From IMG/VR virus record IMGVR_UViG_3300043466_004381, positions 1 to 57,807 of that record: a stretch of 57,807 nt of DNA; one strand, given 5' to 3'. The notes below the pieces were generated by a model. The model was not told the origin of the DNA, ran no database searches, and saw nothing but the letters and a program-made list of their open reading frames with translations. The stretch comes from a virus. Numbering within the stretch: the first letter of the stretch is position 1; the number at the start of each line of letters is the position of its first letter. Positions 16,340 to 25,771 of this stretch are shown in pieces. A program made the position numbers and the translations under genes.

Positions 16340-16675
16340 TTAATCTTCAAAAAGCTTAATTACTTCAGGCTCTCCTTCAGGCTGTACAGGTGGTGGTGTA
16401 TTAATGTTATTGTATTGCGCTACAATACGCTCGTCGAGCTGTACAGAAGAGGTAGCAATCGACGCTTTGTTAAACGTCCAATAATTTTTCTCGCGACTTT
16501 CCGTACTAATAAATTCCATAAACAAATATGGAAACGACTGAACTTGAAGCTGTCCGTTTTGTGGATTGGGCTGTACATGAATAATAACAGGATTATCTAC
16601 TACAATAGTAGAATCCGTCTCTTCAACTAACTTTCCAATAACCGTTCTGCCAATTTGATCTACAAAGGTAATCAT
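16340..16675 (-). CDS. Sm/LSm-like small protein downstream of gp43, 111 aa
   Basis: MITFVDQIGRTVIGKLVEE, then STIVVDNPVIIHVQPNP and QLQVQSFPYLFMEF, reads as a five-strand barrel of the Sm/Hfq type; similar small proteins are common in marine T4-like phages, where they are unannotated. The C-terminal 30 residues are Pro/Glu-rich and disordered. It follows gp43 by 39 bases and is closed by the terminator at 16288-16323. RNA binding is an inference from the fold guess. Confidence 0.6.
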   Translation of the reverse strand: MITFVDQIGRTVIGKLVEETDSTIVVDNPVIIHVQPNPQNGQLQVQSFPYLFMEFISTESREKNYWTFNKASIATSSVQLDERIVAQYNNINTPPPVQPEGEPEVIKLFED

Positions 16676-16714
16676 ATATTAAAATTTATAATGTAAATTC
16701 ATATTTGCAAGCTT

Positions 16715-19282
16715 TTAAGCTGAAAATAAATCAAATAATTCGCATTGTACATTTTCGGAGGGTTTTCTTATTTGCCAATTAACAGTTTGATAGAATCTCT
16801 CGATTGAATTAAAAAGAATTTTTTCAAACATCTTTTCATAATTAATTTTAAAGATAGTTTTATATTCGTCAGGTAGGTTGTATTTGAACCCTATTACATC
16901 TATACCGTATTTGTTGGGTTGTTGTACATAAAAGTAGCGTATTTTGTCTCCTGAAGTAATATCTTCGTATTTGTTTTGAATATTATATTTTGAATTAATA
17001 TGGTTATGTAAATATGCTGCTTTAACATGAATAGGTGTACCTTTACCTATATTAAAATCTTTACATGTTTTAGCGTATTTTTCATATCCCTTTATACCCA
17101 TAACGAAAGCTATATCTTCTGCTGCTAATGTTTTAAACGTATCATACGTTTTGTACAAAATATCATTTGTTTGTTGTAATGATCTAGTCATTAACATTGT
17201 CTCAATAATTTTTTTAGCATAAGGCTTAATAGCATTAGGCATTGTTGTTCTTACAACCTCAACCCCTGTATATTTAAATTTATTAACTTTTATTCCTTCA
17301 TCGTCAAGAATATGCATTACGTATCTCTTCTTCTGAAGAAAGACACCAACATCACTTATACATTCACGTTTAAAGACAAATCGACAGTCTTCTGTCTTAA
17401 GTGATTTTATTGCCCATGAGGCAATGTGTGTGTTGAGATAGTCTTCAAGTTTTTGAACCGTCTCATAAAATTTAGGGTTTAATTCTTCACCCACTTTAAT
17501 AGGTACCTGGTTTTCGATACAACCTAAAGAAAAGTAACAAGAATCTGTATCAGAGTAAATCCAACTTTCATCTAGAGCATGTTCATCTGTAATGTTATGG
17601 TTTTCGCGCAAATACTGTTGTAAGAGTTTACCAGCTTGCTTAATGACAGCTTGACCTGTTAAAGTTACAGAAGAAGCAATATCATCATCTCCAATAGGAG
17701 CTTGTTTGTTACCCATGTAGCCATAGCACGAATTAACGAGAATCTTTATAACCATTTGTTTTGTGTTAAGTCGCTCTACCTCAAACAGTAACTCTTTATA
17801 TTCTTTGTCTTTCTTGTCTAGAGTAGATAGTTTTTTCTTTGCTTCAAATAATTGTTTTTTTATCTCAACTCGTTCCTGATAATAATAATCAAGAAACTCG
17901 GGTATAATACCTTTCTTTTTCTGTGTGAAAAGAAACCCTGCTTTGGTAAGTGAACATTTTTCTGCTTTCATATAAGCAGAAAATTTTTCAGGCTCTAGCT
18001 CTAAGCTCTTACCCGATACATGATATACGGTAATCTTACCGTTATGATTTTTTTCAACTCTACCTATCTTTGTCTCTGGTGATAGGTTTAACGATATCAT
18101 CACGTTAGGGTATAGGGAATTAGCATCAAAAGATACAATATTTGTTTTGAAGCCGTTTTTTGGTTCTGCAACATACGCGCCAGGGTTTTTGCCTATTCCC
18201 TCTTTACGTACAAAGGTAGATAAAACTTCACCGCGTTTTCTTGCTCTAATTGTAAGTGCGCCGTTAATGACAGATATTGTACCCATTGCCCCTTCAAGTG
18301 TCGTCAATCCAACATAGGATAACATTCGTAGCAGTGAAATATACTGCAGTTTTTCCTCCAATTTAACAAGAAGGTTAACGTCCTGTATGTTATAGTCAAT
18401 AAATTTATTCCAATCAGTATCTGCTAATGTTGCAAGATTTATATCACCATAATCTATTTTATTTTCACCTAGCTCTATCTCAGCAATAGCGTCTAATTTA
18501 TAGGATTCGCGTAATTTAAGACAAAATCTACGGTAAATATCTAAATAGTCAATTGACGACATACCGTCAATATAATACCGCTTTTGATCTCTACCGAACT
18601 TACCTTTAATTGTTCTAAAGTATACGTTACGCAGTGGTGATAATAATTTTACATACTCTTCACCGAGTATTCGTTCACATCGAGCAATAATATATGGTAT
18701 ATCAAAAAACTCTGAGTTCCATCCGCTTAATACATCGGGATAATCTTCTTCGAGGTAGGCAAAAAATTGTTTAAAAAGTTCGCGTTCATCTTTACAATGC
18801 TTGTAAATTATATTATTCGCTTCACCCGTATAGGGTTTGAGACCAAAAGTGTGGAACTTTTTACTACAGGTATCATAACACGTTATAACATTTACAGTAT
18901 GAGTAGGGTCTTCGATATCAGGAAAAGTATCAACGGAGTACGTCTCAATATCTATAAAAGTTACTTTAAGTGGAAACTGCGAAAATTCTACAGTCTCGTT
19001 TTTTGTCCAGAAAGTATCTATCAAGTATTGTTGTGACGCGGGTAGATTTTCATAGATGCGTTTTATACCTGAATCACTTATAAATTTATTACGGTCAAAA
19101 GCTGTGTTAAAGATACGCTTCTTGGCTTTTGTACCGTAGATTGTTGTTTTATCTCCGCTCTGATCTTCAATGTAAAGATATGGATTAAAAGAAACATTAT
19201 GCATTACCCGTCGACCGTCTGTATCCCACGTAAAAAGATTTACAGACTGATCACGTCCACTGTATACAGCGTTTCTATACAT
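16715..19282 (-). CDS. 43: Family B DNA polymerase, T4 gp43
   Basis: Replicative polymerase with proofreading exonuclease. Exo I FIDIETYS (Asp111, Glu113), Exo II GWNSEFFDIPY and Exo III YNIQDVNLL are intact. Polymerase motif A DANSLYPNVM lies near 388, motif B KILVNSCYGYMGN near 520 and motif C YSDTDSCYF near 577. The C-terminus CELFDLFSA resembles the clamp-binding tail of T4 gp43. Length 855 aa (T4: 898), so exonuclease and polymerase are in one polypeptide. A 27-base inverted repeat covers the -10 box and the start codon, suggesting autoregulation. Confidence 0.96.
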   Translation of the reverse strand: MYRNAVYSGRDQSVNLFTWDTDGRRVMHNVSFNPYLYIEDQSGDKTTIYGTKAKKRIFNTAFDRNKFISDSGIKRIYENLPASQQYLIDTFWTKNETVEFSQFPLKVTFIDIETYSVDTFPDIEDPTHTVNVITCYDTCSKKFHTFGLKPYTGEANNIIYKHCKDERELFKQFFAYLEEDYPDVLSGWNSEFFDIPYIIARCERILGEEYVKLLSPLRNVYFRTIKGKFGRDQKRYYIDGMSSIDYLDIYRRFCLKLRESYKLDAIAEIELGENKIDYGDINLATLADTDWNKFIDYNIQDVNLLVKLEEKLQYISLLRMLSYVGLTTLEGAMGTISVINGALTIRARKRGEVLSTFVRKEGIGKNPGAYVAEPKNGFKTNIVSFDANSLYPNVMISLNLSPETKIGRVEKNHNGKITVYHVSGKSLELEPEKFSAYMKAEKCSLTKAGFLFTQKKKGIIPEFLDYYYQERVEIKKQLFEAKKKLSTLDKKDKEYKELLFEVERLNTKQMVIKILVNSCYGYMGNKQAPIGDDDIASSVTLTGQAVIKQAGKLLQQYLRENHNITDEHALDESWIYSDTDSCYFSLGCIENQVPIKVGEELNPKFYETVQKLEDYLNTHIASWAIKSLKTEDCRFVFKRECISDVGVFLQKKRYVMHILDDEGIKVNKFKYTGVEVVRTTMPNAIKPYAKKIIETMLMTRSLQQTNDILYKTYDTFKTLAAEDIAFVMGIKGYEKYAKTCKDFNIGKGTPIHVKAAYLHNHINSKYNIQNKYEDITSGDKIRYFYVQQPNKYGIDVIGFKYNLPDEYKTIFKINYEKMFEKILFNSIERFYQTVNWQIRKPSENVQCELFDLFSA

Positions 19283-19307
19283 ATATCGTTATTATATAAC
19301 GATATAT
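19281..19307 (-). promoter_or_regulatory. Inverted repeat (operator candidate) over gp43 promoter and start
   Basis: Twelve-base arms ATATATCGTTAT / ATAACGATATAT separated by 3 bases. On the minus strand the TATAAT lies at the centre and the last arm overlaps the ATG. It could be a repressor site or an RNA hairpin hiding the start, like the gp43 translational operator of T4. Confidence 0.5.
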
Positions 19308-19318
19308 TATTTTTTCAA
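19291..19318 (-). promoter_or_regulatory. Early promoter of gp43 (TTGAAA-16-TATAAT)
   Basis: -35 at 19313-19318, -10 at 19291-19296, 8 bases to the ATG at 19282. Confidence 0.6.
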
Positions 19319-19325
19319 CGTAAAC

Positions 19326-20546
19326 TTAATTCCACTTTTTGAGAAATACTCTCTCAGAAGATCCATAGGGAGTGTTTAAGGCTTCAAGGTGACAGCCAAT
19401 ATTTTCAGGTAGTTCTAGAACCCGTTTTAATCCTATAGAGCGTAAGGTATCAATACTCTTATAGTACTTTTGTCTATTTTTATAATTTAAAATTATGTCT
19501 ACCTTTTCAGCAAATTCTTGTATGTTATTAAATTTAAGATCTGCAGGCGCCGAGGAGTATGTTTCCATGTCTTGACACAAACACGGTATACCGAGTGTTG
19601 CAGCTTCAATATACTTAATATCAGATTTTGACTTGTTAAAGCTATTATTTTGTAACGGTGCAATCATTAATTGAACATCAAGAGCTGCTATAGCACGAGG
19701 ATATTGTAATAAGTCTTGCCATGGGTGAAACTCTATTTCTCTTGTTTGAACGTATTTTGCGAGAGGCGGGGGAAACGACCCCATAAATACCCATTGATAT
19801 TTGTGTCTTGTGTCAATAACAAATTGTAATAGTTGTTCAAAATCGTCTTTACCGTTAACTTTGTTATCTACATCGTAATGTGCACCTGACCCGGTATAAA
19901 GAATACGCGGCTTCTTTTTGTTACTTTCATAACTTTCATAGACTTTTTTACGGTCAAAAAGATGTCCCATCCAAGAGTATGGCACAAAATTTGGTATTAC
20001 AGTTATTTCTTTTTTACCAGTTCGTTCTTGATAAAGCTTTTTCATATAGTCGCATGTAACGGTTACTTCATCACACATGTTAATTATATCAATACAGTTT
20101 TGCCTTATTTCATCATTATCAAAAGCAAACTTAAATTTATTATAGTCGGGGATATCTTCTCTAAATACCACATCATCTACTTCATATATTATTTTAAAGT
20201 TGTGTTGCTTTTGGACTTCTTTCAAAAATCCTAAAAACTGTTTTTGTGACGTGCTTGCTTGTCTTTGTACCTTTACACACTTTACACCTTCATACCAACG
20301 TGGATCGAAAACCATTGATGTTAAAGACGAAGAACAGCCTACCCCTGTAGCATTAATTATTTGTTCTGGCCATAATATTCTCCAATGTCCACAGCCGCTA
20401 TAATCTGCTAAATAATTTACATATCGCGGTAAAGATAATTCTCGCGGAGTCTCCACCTGTGTATGTTTTTGCTGCGTCGCATTTACTGCTTGCGGAAAAG
20501 GTTGCGGAAAAGGCGAAGAAAATGGTGTAGGTTGTAAAATAAACAT
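19326..20546 (-). CDS. GT-B glycosyltransferase (GT4-like)
   Basis: A 406 aa two-domain glycosyltransferase. After a Pro/Gln-rich N-terminal tail comes an acceptor domain with YADYSGCGHWRILWP and IYEVDDVVFRED. The donor domain shows ILYTGSGAHYD, the strand QWVFMGSFPP, and DIKYIEAATLGIPCLCQD, the E-x7-P-like nucleotide-sugar signature of GT4 enzymes. It lies between gp46 and gp43 in the replication block, away from the main glycan cassette, suggesting early expression and possibly a DNA or early host target. Donor and acceptor are unknown. Confidence 0.8.
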   Translation of the reverse strand: MFILQPTPFSSPFPQPFPQAVNATQQKHTQVETPRELSLPRYVNYLADYSGCGHWRILWPEQIINATGVGCSSSLTSMVFDPRWYEGVKCVKVQRQASTSQKQFLGFLKEVQKQHNFKIIYEVDDVVFREDIPDYNKFKFAFDNDEIRQNCIDIINMCDEVTVTCDYMKKLYQERTGKKEITVIPNFVPYSWMGHLFDRKKVYESYESNKKKPRILYTGSGAHYDVDNKVNGKDDFEQLLQFVIDTRHKYQWVFMGSFPPPLAKYVQTREIEFHPWQDLLQYPRAIAALDVQLMIAPLQNNSFNKSKSDIKYIEAATLGIPCLCQDMETYSSAPADLKFNNIQEFAEKVDIILNYKNRQKYYKSIDTLRSIGLKRVLELPENIGCHLEALNTPYGSSERVFLKKWN

Positions 20547-20580
20547 TTGTAATAATTAGCTAATATTATTAAATTTTCAA

Positions 20581-22392
20581 CTAAACATCTTCATATTGTA
20601 TGCGTTTTGTTATACCGTTTTGTTTTTCGAGGAAAATTACATTACCTTTTCTACCTGTAGCTTTTATAGATTCTTTTCTGTGAGAAATAATCATAGTACT
20701 TTCATCAAGCTCTTCCACGCGGTCTCTTAAAATATTAGTAATTAGCTCGAGACCTTTTTCATCAAACGATGAATCAAAAAGCTCATCATACATAGCAATA
20801 TTATATTGTACACCACCTTGCATTCTTCTTAAATCTGAAAATGTAAAAAGGCACGCTAAATCAATAGACTTACGTTCCGCACCCGAAAAGTTAAAATAAG
20901 AACATACCTTGTTCTTTTCGTTTAAAATCTCTTCTTCAAAATACTCATTAAAGATGCAGATAGAGCTTGAATCGAGTTTTTTTAAATAAAATAGTAACCT
21001 ACTGTTTAGAAGGTCAAGTAATTTATTAACTATATATGACTTAACACCCTCTTCACTTAAAACAAATTTAACAATATCAAGCTCGCTTATTTTTTTCTTT
21101 TTTTCTTCAATTTCCGCTGCTAGGGTTTTATGTCTTACACTAATTTCATCTATTACGCTATCAAAATCTGTATTGTTGTTACTTATGACAGAGAGATCTA
21201 CCTCTAGCTCTTGTAGTCGATTATCGAGTTGTCTAATTTTTTCAAGCTTATTATTTTTACTTTGTATATTTAAAAGTGATTGATTAATCTCAGATTGAAA
21301 TTGTACGGTCTTATTTTTTATTTTAGTTTTTTTGTCGGTCATTTCATTAAGAGAGGTAATATTTTGCTTTACTTTAAGCGCAATTAATTCTATTTCAGCT
21401 TTAATTTTTTTCTTTTCTGCTTCTATTAAATTAATATTATGTTCCTCTATTTCTCTCAAGCATACTGGGCACTTTTCGTCTGATGTACCTATTTTTTCAT
21501 ACATACTTTTAAGTGTAAGTATGTGATGTTTGTCTGTTGCGATTTCTGTTGTTAGTTTTGTAATCTTATCTTCACAGACAGCAAGACCTCTTTCACAATT
21601 TTCAATATTTTCTCTATGCGCTGAGGTATCTATCTCGTGTATCGAACTAACCTCCTTAGTAATTTCTTCTTTTTCAAGTATAATATTTTTTTGTCTTTGA
21701 AGGTGAAGTGTTTTTGCTTCATTTCGCTTATTGATAATATTTTCACGCTGTTGAATATAGCCTGCATGCGAGCGTTGTATCTCTTCTAACGCTGTATTAT
21801 TTAAATCATAATCGCGTTTTATGTCGTTATATTCACCTCTAAGCTGGGATATCATTTCACTAAAAACCTCTAGTCCAAAAATATCTTCAATAAATTTTCG
21901 CTTTTCAATTTTTGTTTTTGCCATAAATGGAACTGCGTTATTCACTGTCATTATAACGCAGTTTTTAAAAATCGCAGGTGATGCGCTTAATAAATCTAAT
22001 ATATATTTTGTTGTATTGGCTATACTATCGTGTGTTTTATCGGTATCATTTTCATAAATTTGTAGCTTTGATGGTGAGAGAGTACGAATAATGGTATAGC
22101 TATTTTTCGATGTTGGTGTTATTATTTCAAAATCTAACTCTATGTGTGTTTTACCACTGGTTAGATTATTAGGTATAAGATCTTTTTTTATTTCTCTTAA
22201 CGTTTCACCGAAGATAGCAAAATAAACAGAATCAGCGATAGTAGATTTACCTATAGCGTTTCGTCTTTCAGGTTTATCTTTATTAATACCAGTAATTACA
22301 TGTAAACCTTTTTTAAATTCAACAATAACAGGCTCCTCGCCTATAGATAGAAAATTTTTTATTTTTATTTTATTAAAATTTACTCTTTTCAT
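20581..22392 (-). CDS. 46: Recombination nuclease subunit gp46 (SbcC/Rad50-like)
   Basis: ATPase subunit of the gp46-gp47 nuclease that resects DNA ends. The N-terminal FLSIGEEPVIVEFKKGLHVI and RRNAIGKSTIADSVYF form the Walker A region, and long coiled-coil arms flank a zinc hook CPVC near residue 307. The C-terminal signature and Walker B include FSGAERKSIDLACLF and YNIAMYDELFDSSFD. Length 603 aa (T4: 560). Its ATG overlaps the gp47 stop by 4 bases. Confidence 0.95.
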   Translation of the reverse strand: MKRVNFNKIKIKNFLSIGEEPVIVEFKKGLHVITGINKDKPERRNAIGKSTIADSVYFAIFGETLREIKKDLIPNNLTSGKTHIELDFEIITPTSKNSYTIIRTLSPSKLQIYENDTDKTHDSIANTTKYILDLLSASPAIFKNCVIMTVNNAVPFMAKTKIEKRKFIEDIFGLEVFSEMISQLRGEYNDIKRDYDLNNTALEEIQRSHAGYIQQRENIINKRNEAKTLHLQRQKNIILEKEEITKEVSSIHEIDTSAHRENIENCERGLAVCEDKITKLTTEIATDKHHILTLKSMYEKIGTSDEKCPVCLREIEEHNINLIEAEKKKIKAEIELIALKVKQNITSLNEMTDKKTKIKNKTVQFQSEINQSLLNIQSKNNKLEKIRQLDNRLQELEVDLSVISNNNTDFDSVIDEISVRHKTLAAEIEEKKKKISELDIVKFVLSEEGVKSYIVNKLLDLLNSRLLFYLKKLDSSSICIFNEYFEEEILNEKNKVCSYFNFSGAERKSIDLACLFTFSDLRRMQGGVQYNIAMYDELFDSSFDEKGLELITNILRDRVEELDESTMIISHRKESIKATGRKGNVIFLEKQNGITKRIQYEDV

Positions 22393-23444
22393 AAATAGCA
22401 GCTTTTATATAGCTTTAATGTATAATCTATAATAGCTTTTTTATCCTTAATTTCAAGAAGATTAACAAATTCAACTATAGCTTGCTCGATGTCTACTCCA
22501 GATAGATCTTCACGTTGTTTGCTTTCATCTATTAGCCGGTTAAAATTAATATCATAATCTACGGTAAGTTCTTGAGGCTTAAGCAGACTAATTTTTTGAA
22601 GAAGTAAATCAACATCCTCTTGTGAGATATTTTTATCTATCTTGAGTTTAACAATATTATTATGTATGTTGTTAATTACCTCAGATGTAAAATTGCCTGC
22701 ATGTACGAGGTCGCTGAGTGATATTTTCTTGTATTTTGGTGAAATTGTATTTTCGAAAAATTCGTATTCTGAGGTATCGATATTAAGAGTATAGTACCCC
22801 TTGCTATTATCCAAATCACCAAAATCCATTTGAAAGGGATTGCCAACATACTGTATGGTGCCATTACTGTATTGCTTACTATGTCTTATATGGAAGTGAC
22901 CAGAAAATAATAAGGGACATTTATTTAAAATATCTTTTACTTTAATACCCTCTTCGCAAACTTTATACGAGTTCATTGAAAATGATTCAATCTCAAAGTG
23001 TCCAAAGACAATATCACTCTTAGTAATATTTGTAATGTCTGTATTCCATGGGCAGAAGGTTATTGTTTTACCAAACTGATTTATCGTTACTGTATTTGCA
23101 TCTATAATAGATATATTTTCTCTATTTTTAAAGATAGAGAGAGAGTTAACATCTGTTCTATGTTTGTAAAACAAATCATGATTTCCAGCAATAGCTATAA
23201 TATTAAAATCACTTAATATTTCTAAAATATCCGCCGACACCTGTAATGTATTAACGGATATTTCATTACGATTATGATGCCAATCACCACAAAATACTAT
23301 ATCTGTTATTTGTTTTTTGTGGAGTTCATCTCTTAGCCATTTCGCCCAGTTAAGTGCTATACCATGCCAGGTAGTGCTATTTACATGTATGCCAAGATGG
23401 AGATCTGAAATTACTGCTATGGTAGAATTTTTAAATTTAATCAT
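22389..23444 (-). CDS. 47: Recombination nuclease subunit gp47 (SbcD/Mre11-like)
   Basis: Metallophosphatase-type nuclease partner of gp46. I chose ATG 23444 over an upstream frame extension to 23468 because it forms an ATGATTAA-type overlap with the gp55 stop. Metal motifs are in order: ISDLHLGIH (near 13), CGDWHHNRNE, AIAGNHDLFY, VFGHFEIE and FSGHFHIRHSKQ. Length 351 aa (T4: 339). The C-terminal capping region is helical. Confidence 0.94.
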   Translation of the reverse strand: MIKFKNSTIAVISDLHLGIHVNSTTWHGIALNWAKWLRDELHKKQITDIVFCGDWHHNRNEISVNTLQVSADILEILSDFNIIAIAGNHDLFYKHRTDVNSLSIFKNRENISIIDANTVTINQFGKTITFCPWNTDITNITKSDIVFGHFEIESFSMNSYKVCEEGIKVKDILNKCPLLFSGHFHIRHSKQYSNGTIQYVGNPFQMDFGDLDNSKGYYTLNIDTSEYEFFENTISPKYKKISLSDLVHAGNFTSEVINNIHNNIVKLKIDKNISQEDVDLLLQKISLLKPQELTVDYDINFNRLIDESKQREDLSGVDIEQAIVEFVNLLEIKDKKAIIDYTLKLYKSCYL

Positions 23445-23883
23445 CGCTATAACTGTCGCTATCACCAACAGGCTTTACATAAATATGTCCATTACATATC
23501 TCAGGGTCAGACATAATATCTTCGTACATTTTTTCTCTATAGTTTTTTACCGCTTCGTGGTGTCTTTTTTCTTTTTTAATACGGTTAATAAATGCGTGAA
23601 AGGCTATTGTTGTGAAGTAAGAGAAGGGGTTAGAGTTATTATCAAAATTATATTTTTTATACTTTAAAGCAGCATACATTTTAATAAGAGCATCTCCAAT
23701 CATATCATCCTTGTAAGTATAGTTTATAAAGGATGGATTATAGCTCAGGCCATAAGCAATTTTTTTAATATTTTCTGCAAGATCATCAGTCATAGTATCT
23801 GATTCATAATAGACCCTTAATGATTCTTTAAATTCTTTTGGATCAATATAATAATGATCTTTGTCTTTTACTTCTTTAGCCAT
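23437..23883 (-). CDS. 55: Late transcription sigma factor gp55
   Basis: Directs host RNA polymerase to TATAAATA-type late promoters together with the sliding clamp. MAKEVKDKDHYYIDPKEFKE, then MIGDALIKMYAALKYKKYN and SNPFSYFTTIAFHAFINRI match the sigma region 2 helices typical of gp55. I chose ATG 23883 (148 aa; T4: 185) over a TTG at 23919. The presence of many nATAAATA boxes in this window fits. It overlaps gp47 and lies after UvsW. Confidence 0.88.
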   Translation of the reverse strand: MAKEVKDKDHYYIDPKEFKESLRVYYESDTMTDDLAENIKKIAYGLSYNPSFINYTYKDDMIGDALIKMYAALKYKKYNFDNNSNPFSYFTTIAFHAFINRIKKEKRHHEAVKNYREKMYEDIMSDPEICNGHIYVKPVGDSDSYSDD

Positions 23884-23915
23884 CTTACTTAAGTATATTT
23901 TATTAATTTTATATA

Positions 23916-25352
23916 TCAAGTATTTTTAATATATTTTGTTGTAAATTTTATTTTTTCCTTTGTGTAAATTTCTTGTCTTTTTAAACTATGTGCTAAGCTG
24001 TAACGTAAATTGTCTATTAAATCTATTATAATTAATTTTTCTTTATTAGTATGTTTACGTAGACCGCGACCGATAGATTGGACGGTTCTAATAAAAGATT
24101 TACCCCCAGCAGCAAAAATAATATTATGTAAATTTTTAATATTTATACCTGTAGAAAAAATAGCACTTATAGCAATACATATTACATTGTTGTTTTTTTC
24201 CATTTGTTGTTTTATTTGTTCGCGTTCTATAACATCAACTTCACCTCGTATAAAATACACCTGCTTGTTAGTTAGTTTAGCGATTGTTTTGAAAAGAACT
24301 TCACCGTGTTCTATATAATTTACTAAAATTAAAGTATTGTTTTCGAGCTTGTTACATATACTTCGTATTAAATTATTTCTAAATTCATTATTGTTTATAA
24401 ATTGTAGCTCGTCTCTATAATTGTTACCGGTAGTGTTAATTGGTGATTCACAATAGTCAATATTAATACCTTTTACTTCTGCGTTTACTAAAAAATCTTC
24501 TACACGAAGTTCAAAGCTATTTTTTTCAAATATAACAGGTCCAAATTTACCTATAATGGTCCAGATGTCGATTTGATCTTCAGGTAATGTACCAGTAAAC
24601 CCATACCTGTTCTGTGTTTTAATTTTTGAAACGATTTTACTAATCTTATTATCTGATTTTATTTTATGACATTCATCAACAATTAAAAGATCGACATATT
24701 TTACCCAATCGTTATCATCAAATTGACTTTGTAAAATACCTATATTGCAAATAATTGTATTAGCGGTAAGATCGGGTGTATGTGAGCCTGTCCATTTTGT
24801 TACTTTAAAGGTTGATCCGCAGTTTTTAAATTCTTCATAAGTTTGTTCAACTAACCCAAGGTCAGGTACTATTACAAGACATTTAAATAATTCTTTATTT
24901 TTTTGTTTTATGAAGTAATTCTCAATAAGCGCAGCGGTGGTAAATGTCTTACCTGCACCTGTACCTAAAACGCATGTGCCACGTCCTACTTTTAAAGCTT
25001 TTTCAAGAACATTAATTTGATAATCTCTTAGTTCAAATTTAAACGTTTTATATACGCTGTGTTGCGACCCTGTGTTTAATATAGCTTTTAATTTTTCGGT
25101 TAAAACTATGTCGCATATAATTTGATTATCTATAAAAAACTTGCGTATAAGCCAGTATAGCCCTAAATCACACGCACCTAATGGAGTAATAATGTATTTT
25201 CGTTGCGGTATATATCGACTATAGCGACGCGCGAAACGAGCTCCTGTATTTTCTACGCTAAAATAATCTCTTAAACGTGTAAAAGTATCCTTATCTTCTA
25301 CTTTAACGATAAGTTTTGTAGTATTACTATTATAATCGAACGTAACATTCAT
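23916..25352 (-). CDS. uvsW: ATP-dependent helicase UvsW
   Basis: Superfamily 2 helicase that unwinds R-loops and branched DNA in late T4 replication. RDYQINVLEKAL, Walker A GTGAGKT near 133, DECHK near 228, motif III FTGTLPED, motif V FSTGINIKNLHNIIF and motif VI QSIGRGLRKH are all visible. Length 478 aa (T4: 502). Its ATG overlaps the stop of the UvsY-like gene by 1 base, and the uvsW/uvsY pair is syntenic with T4. Confidence 0.93.
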   Translation of the reverse strand: MNVTFDYNSNTTKLIVKVEDKDTFTRLRDYFSVENTGARFARRYSRYIPQRKYIITPLGACDLGLYWLIRKFFIDNQIICDIVLTEKLKAILNTGSQHSVYKTFKFELRDYQINVLEKALKVGRGTCVLGTGAGKTFTTAALIENYFIKQKNKELFKCLVIVPDLGLVEQTYEEFKNCGSTFKVTKWTGSHTPDLTANTIICNIGILQSQFDDNDWVKYVDLLIVDECHKIKSDNKISKIVSKIKTQNRYGFTGTLPEDQIDIWTIIGKFGPVIFEKNSFELRVEDFLVNAEVKGINIDYCESPINTTGNNYRDELQFINNNEFRNNLIRSICNKLENNTLILVNYIEHGEVLFKTIAKLTNKQVYFIRGEVDVIEREQIKQQMEKNNNVICIAISAIFSTGINIKNLHNIIFAAGGKSFIRTVQSIGRGLRKHTNKEKLIIIDLIDNLRYSLAHSLKRQEIYTKEKIKFTTKYIKNT

Positions 25353-25747
25353 TATAACTGCTCCATCTGATTAATTTGTATAATGTTTTTTATTTCCCAA
25401 TGAATAGAACTGAATATTTTTTCAACTTTTTCGAGATATTCAATTATAAAATCGAGTTCTTTAAGTTTATCATTAATAATTTCTATATCTGAGGTGTTTT
25501 CCGCGGCAGCTTCTGCTGTCTGCGTTGTTATTTTGATAGGACTTTCATTAATAATACGCGCTACAAGTTCTTTTTTGTGTTGTTTTTTCTTAGAAAGAAG
25601 TTTGGTTTTATTTATTTTTGCGTCCATTAATCTCGCAACCCAAAAATGTTTACGAGATGGTAGTTTCATTTGCGAGTCTTTAATGTTAAAGTCATCAATT
25701 ATAAGATCTTTATTGACTTCTTCTATGTATCTTTTAAGAGTCTCCAC
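25352..25747 (-). CDS. uvsY: UvsY-like recombination mediator candidate
   Basis: UvsY loads UvsX on gp32-coated ssDNA. This 131 aa helical protein has the T4 UvsY length (137 aa), lies next to uvsW as in T4, and shares the layout: an N-terminal acidic helix pair, a conserved-looking KHFWVARLMDAKINKTKLL segment, a basic patch KKKQHKKELVARI and a C-terminal coiled-coil (IEYLEKVEKIFSSIHWEI). Identity to T4 is low, so synteny carries the call. Confidence 0.68.
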   Translation of the reverse strand: METLKRYIEEVNKDLIIDDFNIKDSQMKLPSRKHFWVARLMDAKINKTKLLSKKKQHKKELVARIINESPIKITTQTAEAAAENTSDIEIINDKLKELDFIIEYLEKVEKIFSSIHWEIKNIIQINQMEQL

Positions 25748-25755
25748 AGCATTAT

Positions 25756-25763
25756 TATAAATA
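25756..25763 (+). promoter_or_regulatory. Late promoter box TATAAATA
   Basis: Exact consensus, 8 bases before the ATG at 25772; a second TATAAATG overlaps it at 25762-25769. Confidence 0.7.
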
Positions 25764-25771
25764 TAAATGTA

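Noticed and set aside
23884-23919. TTG start at 23919 for gp55
   Set aside because: ATG 23883 gives the N-terminus expected for the family; the extension is low-complexity and overlaps uvsW.
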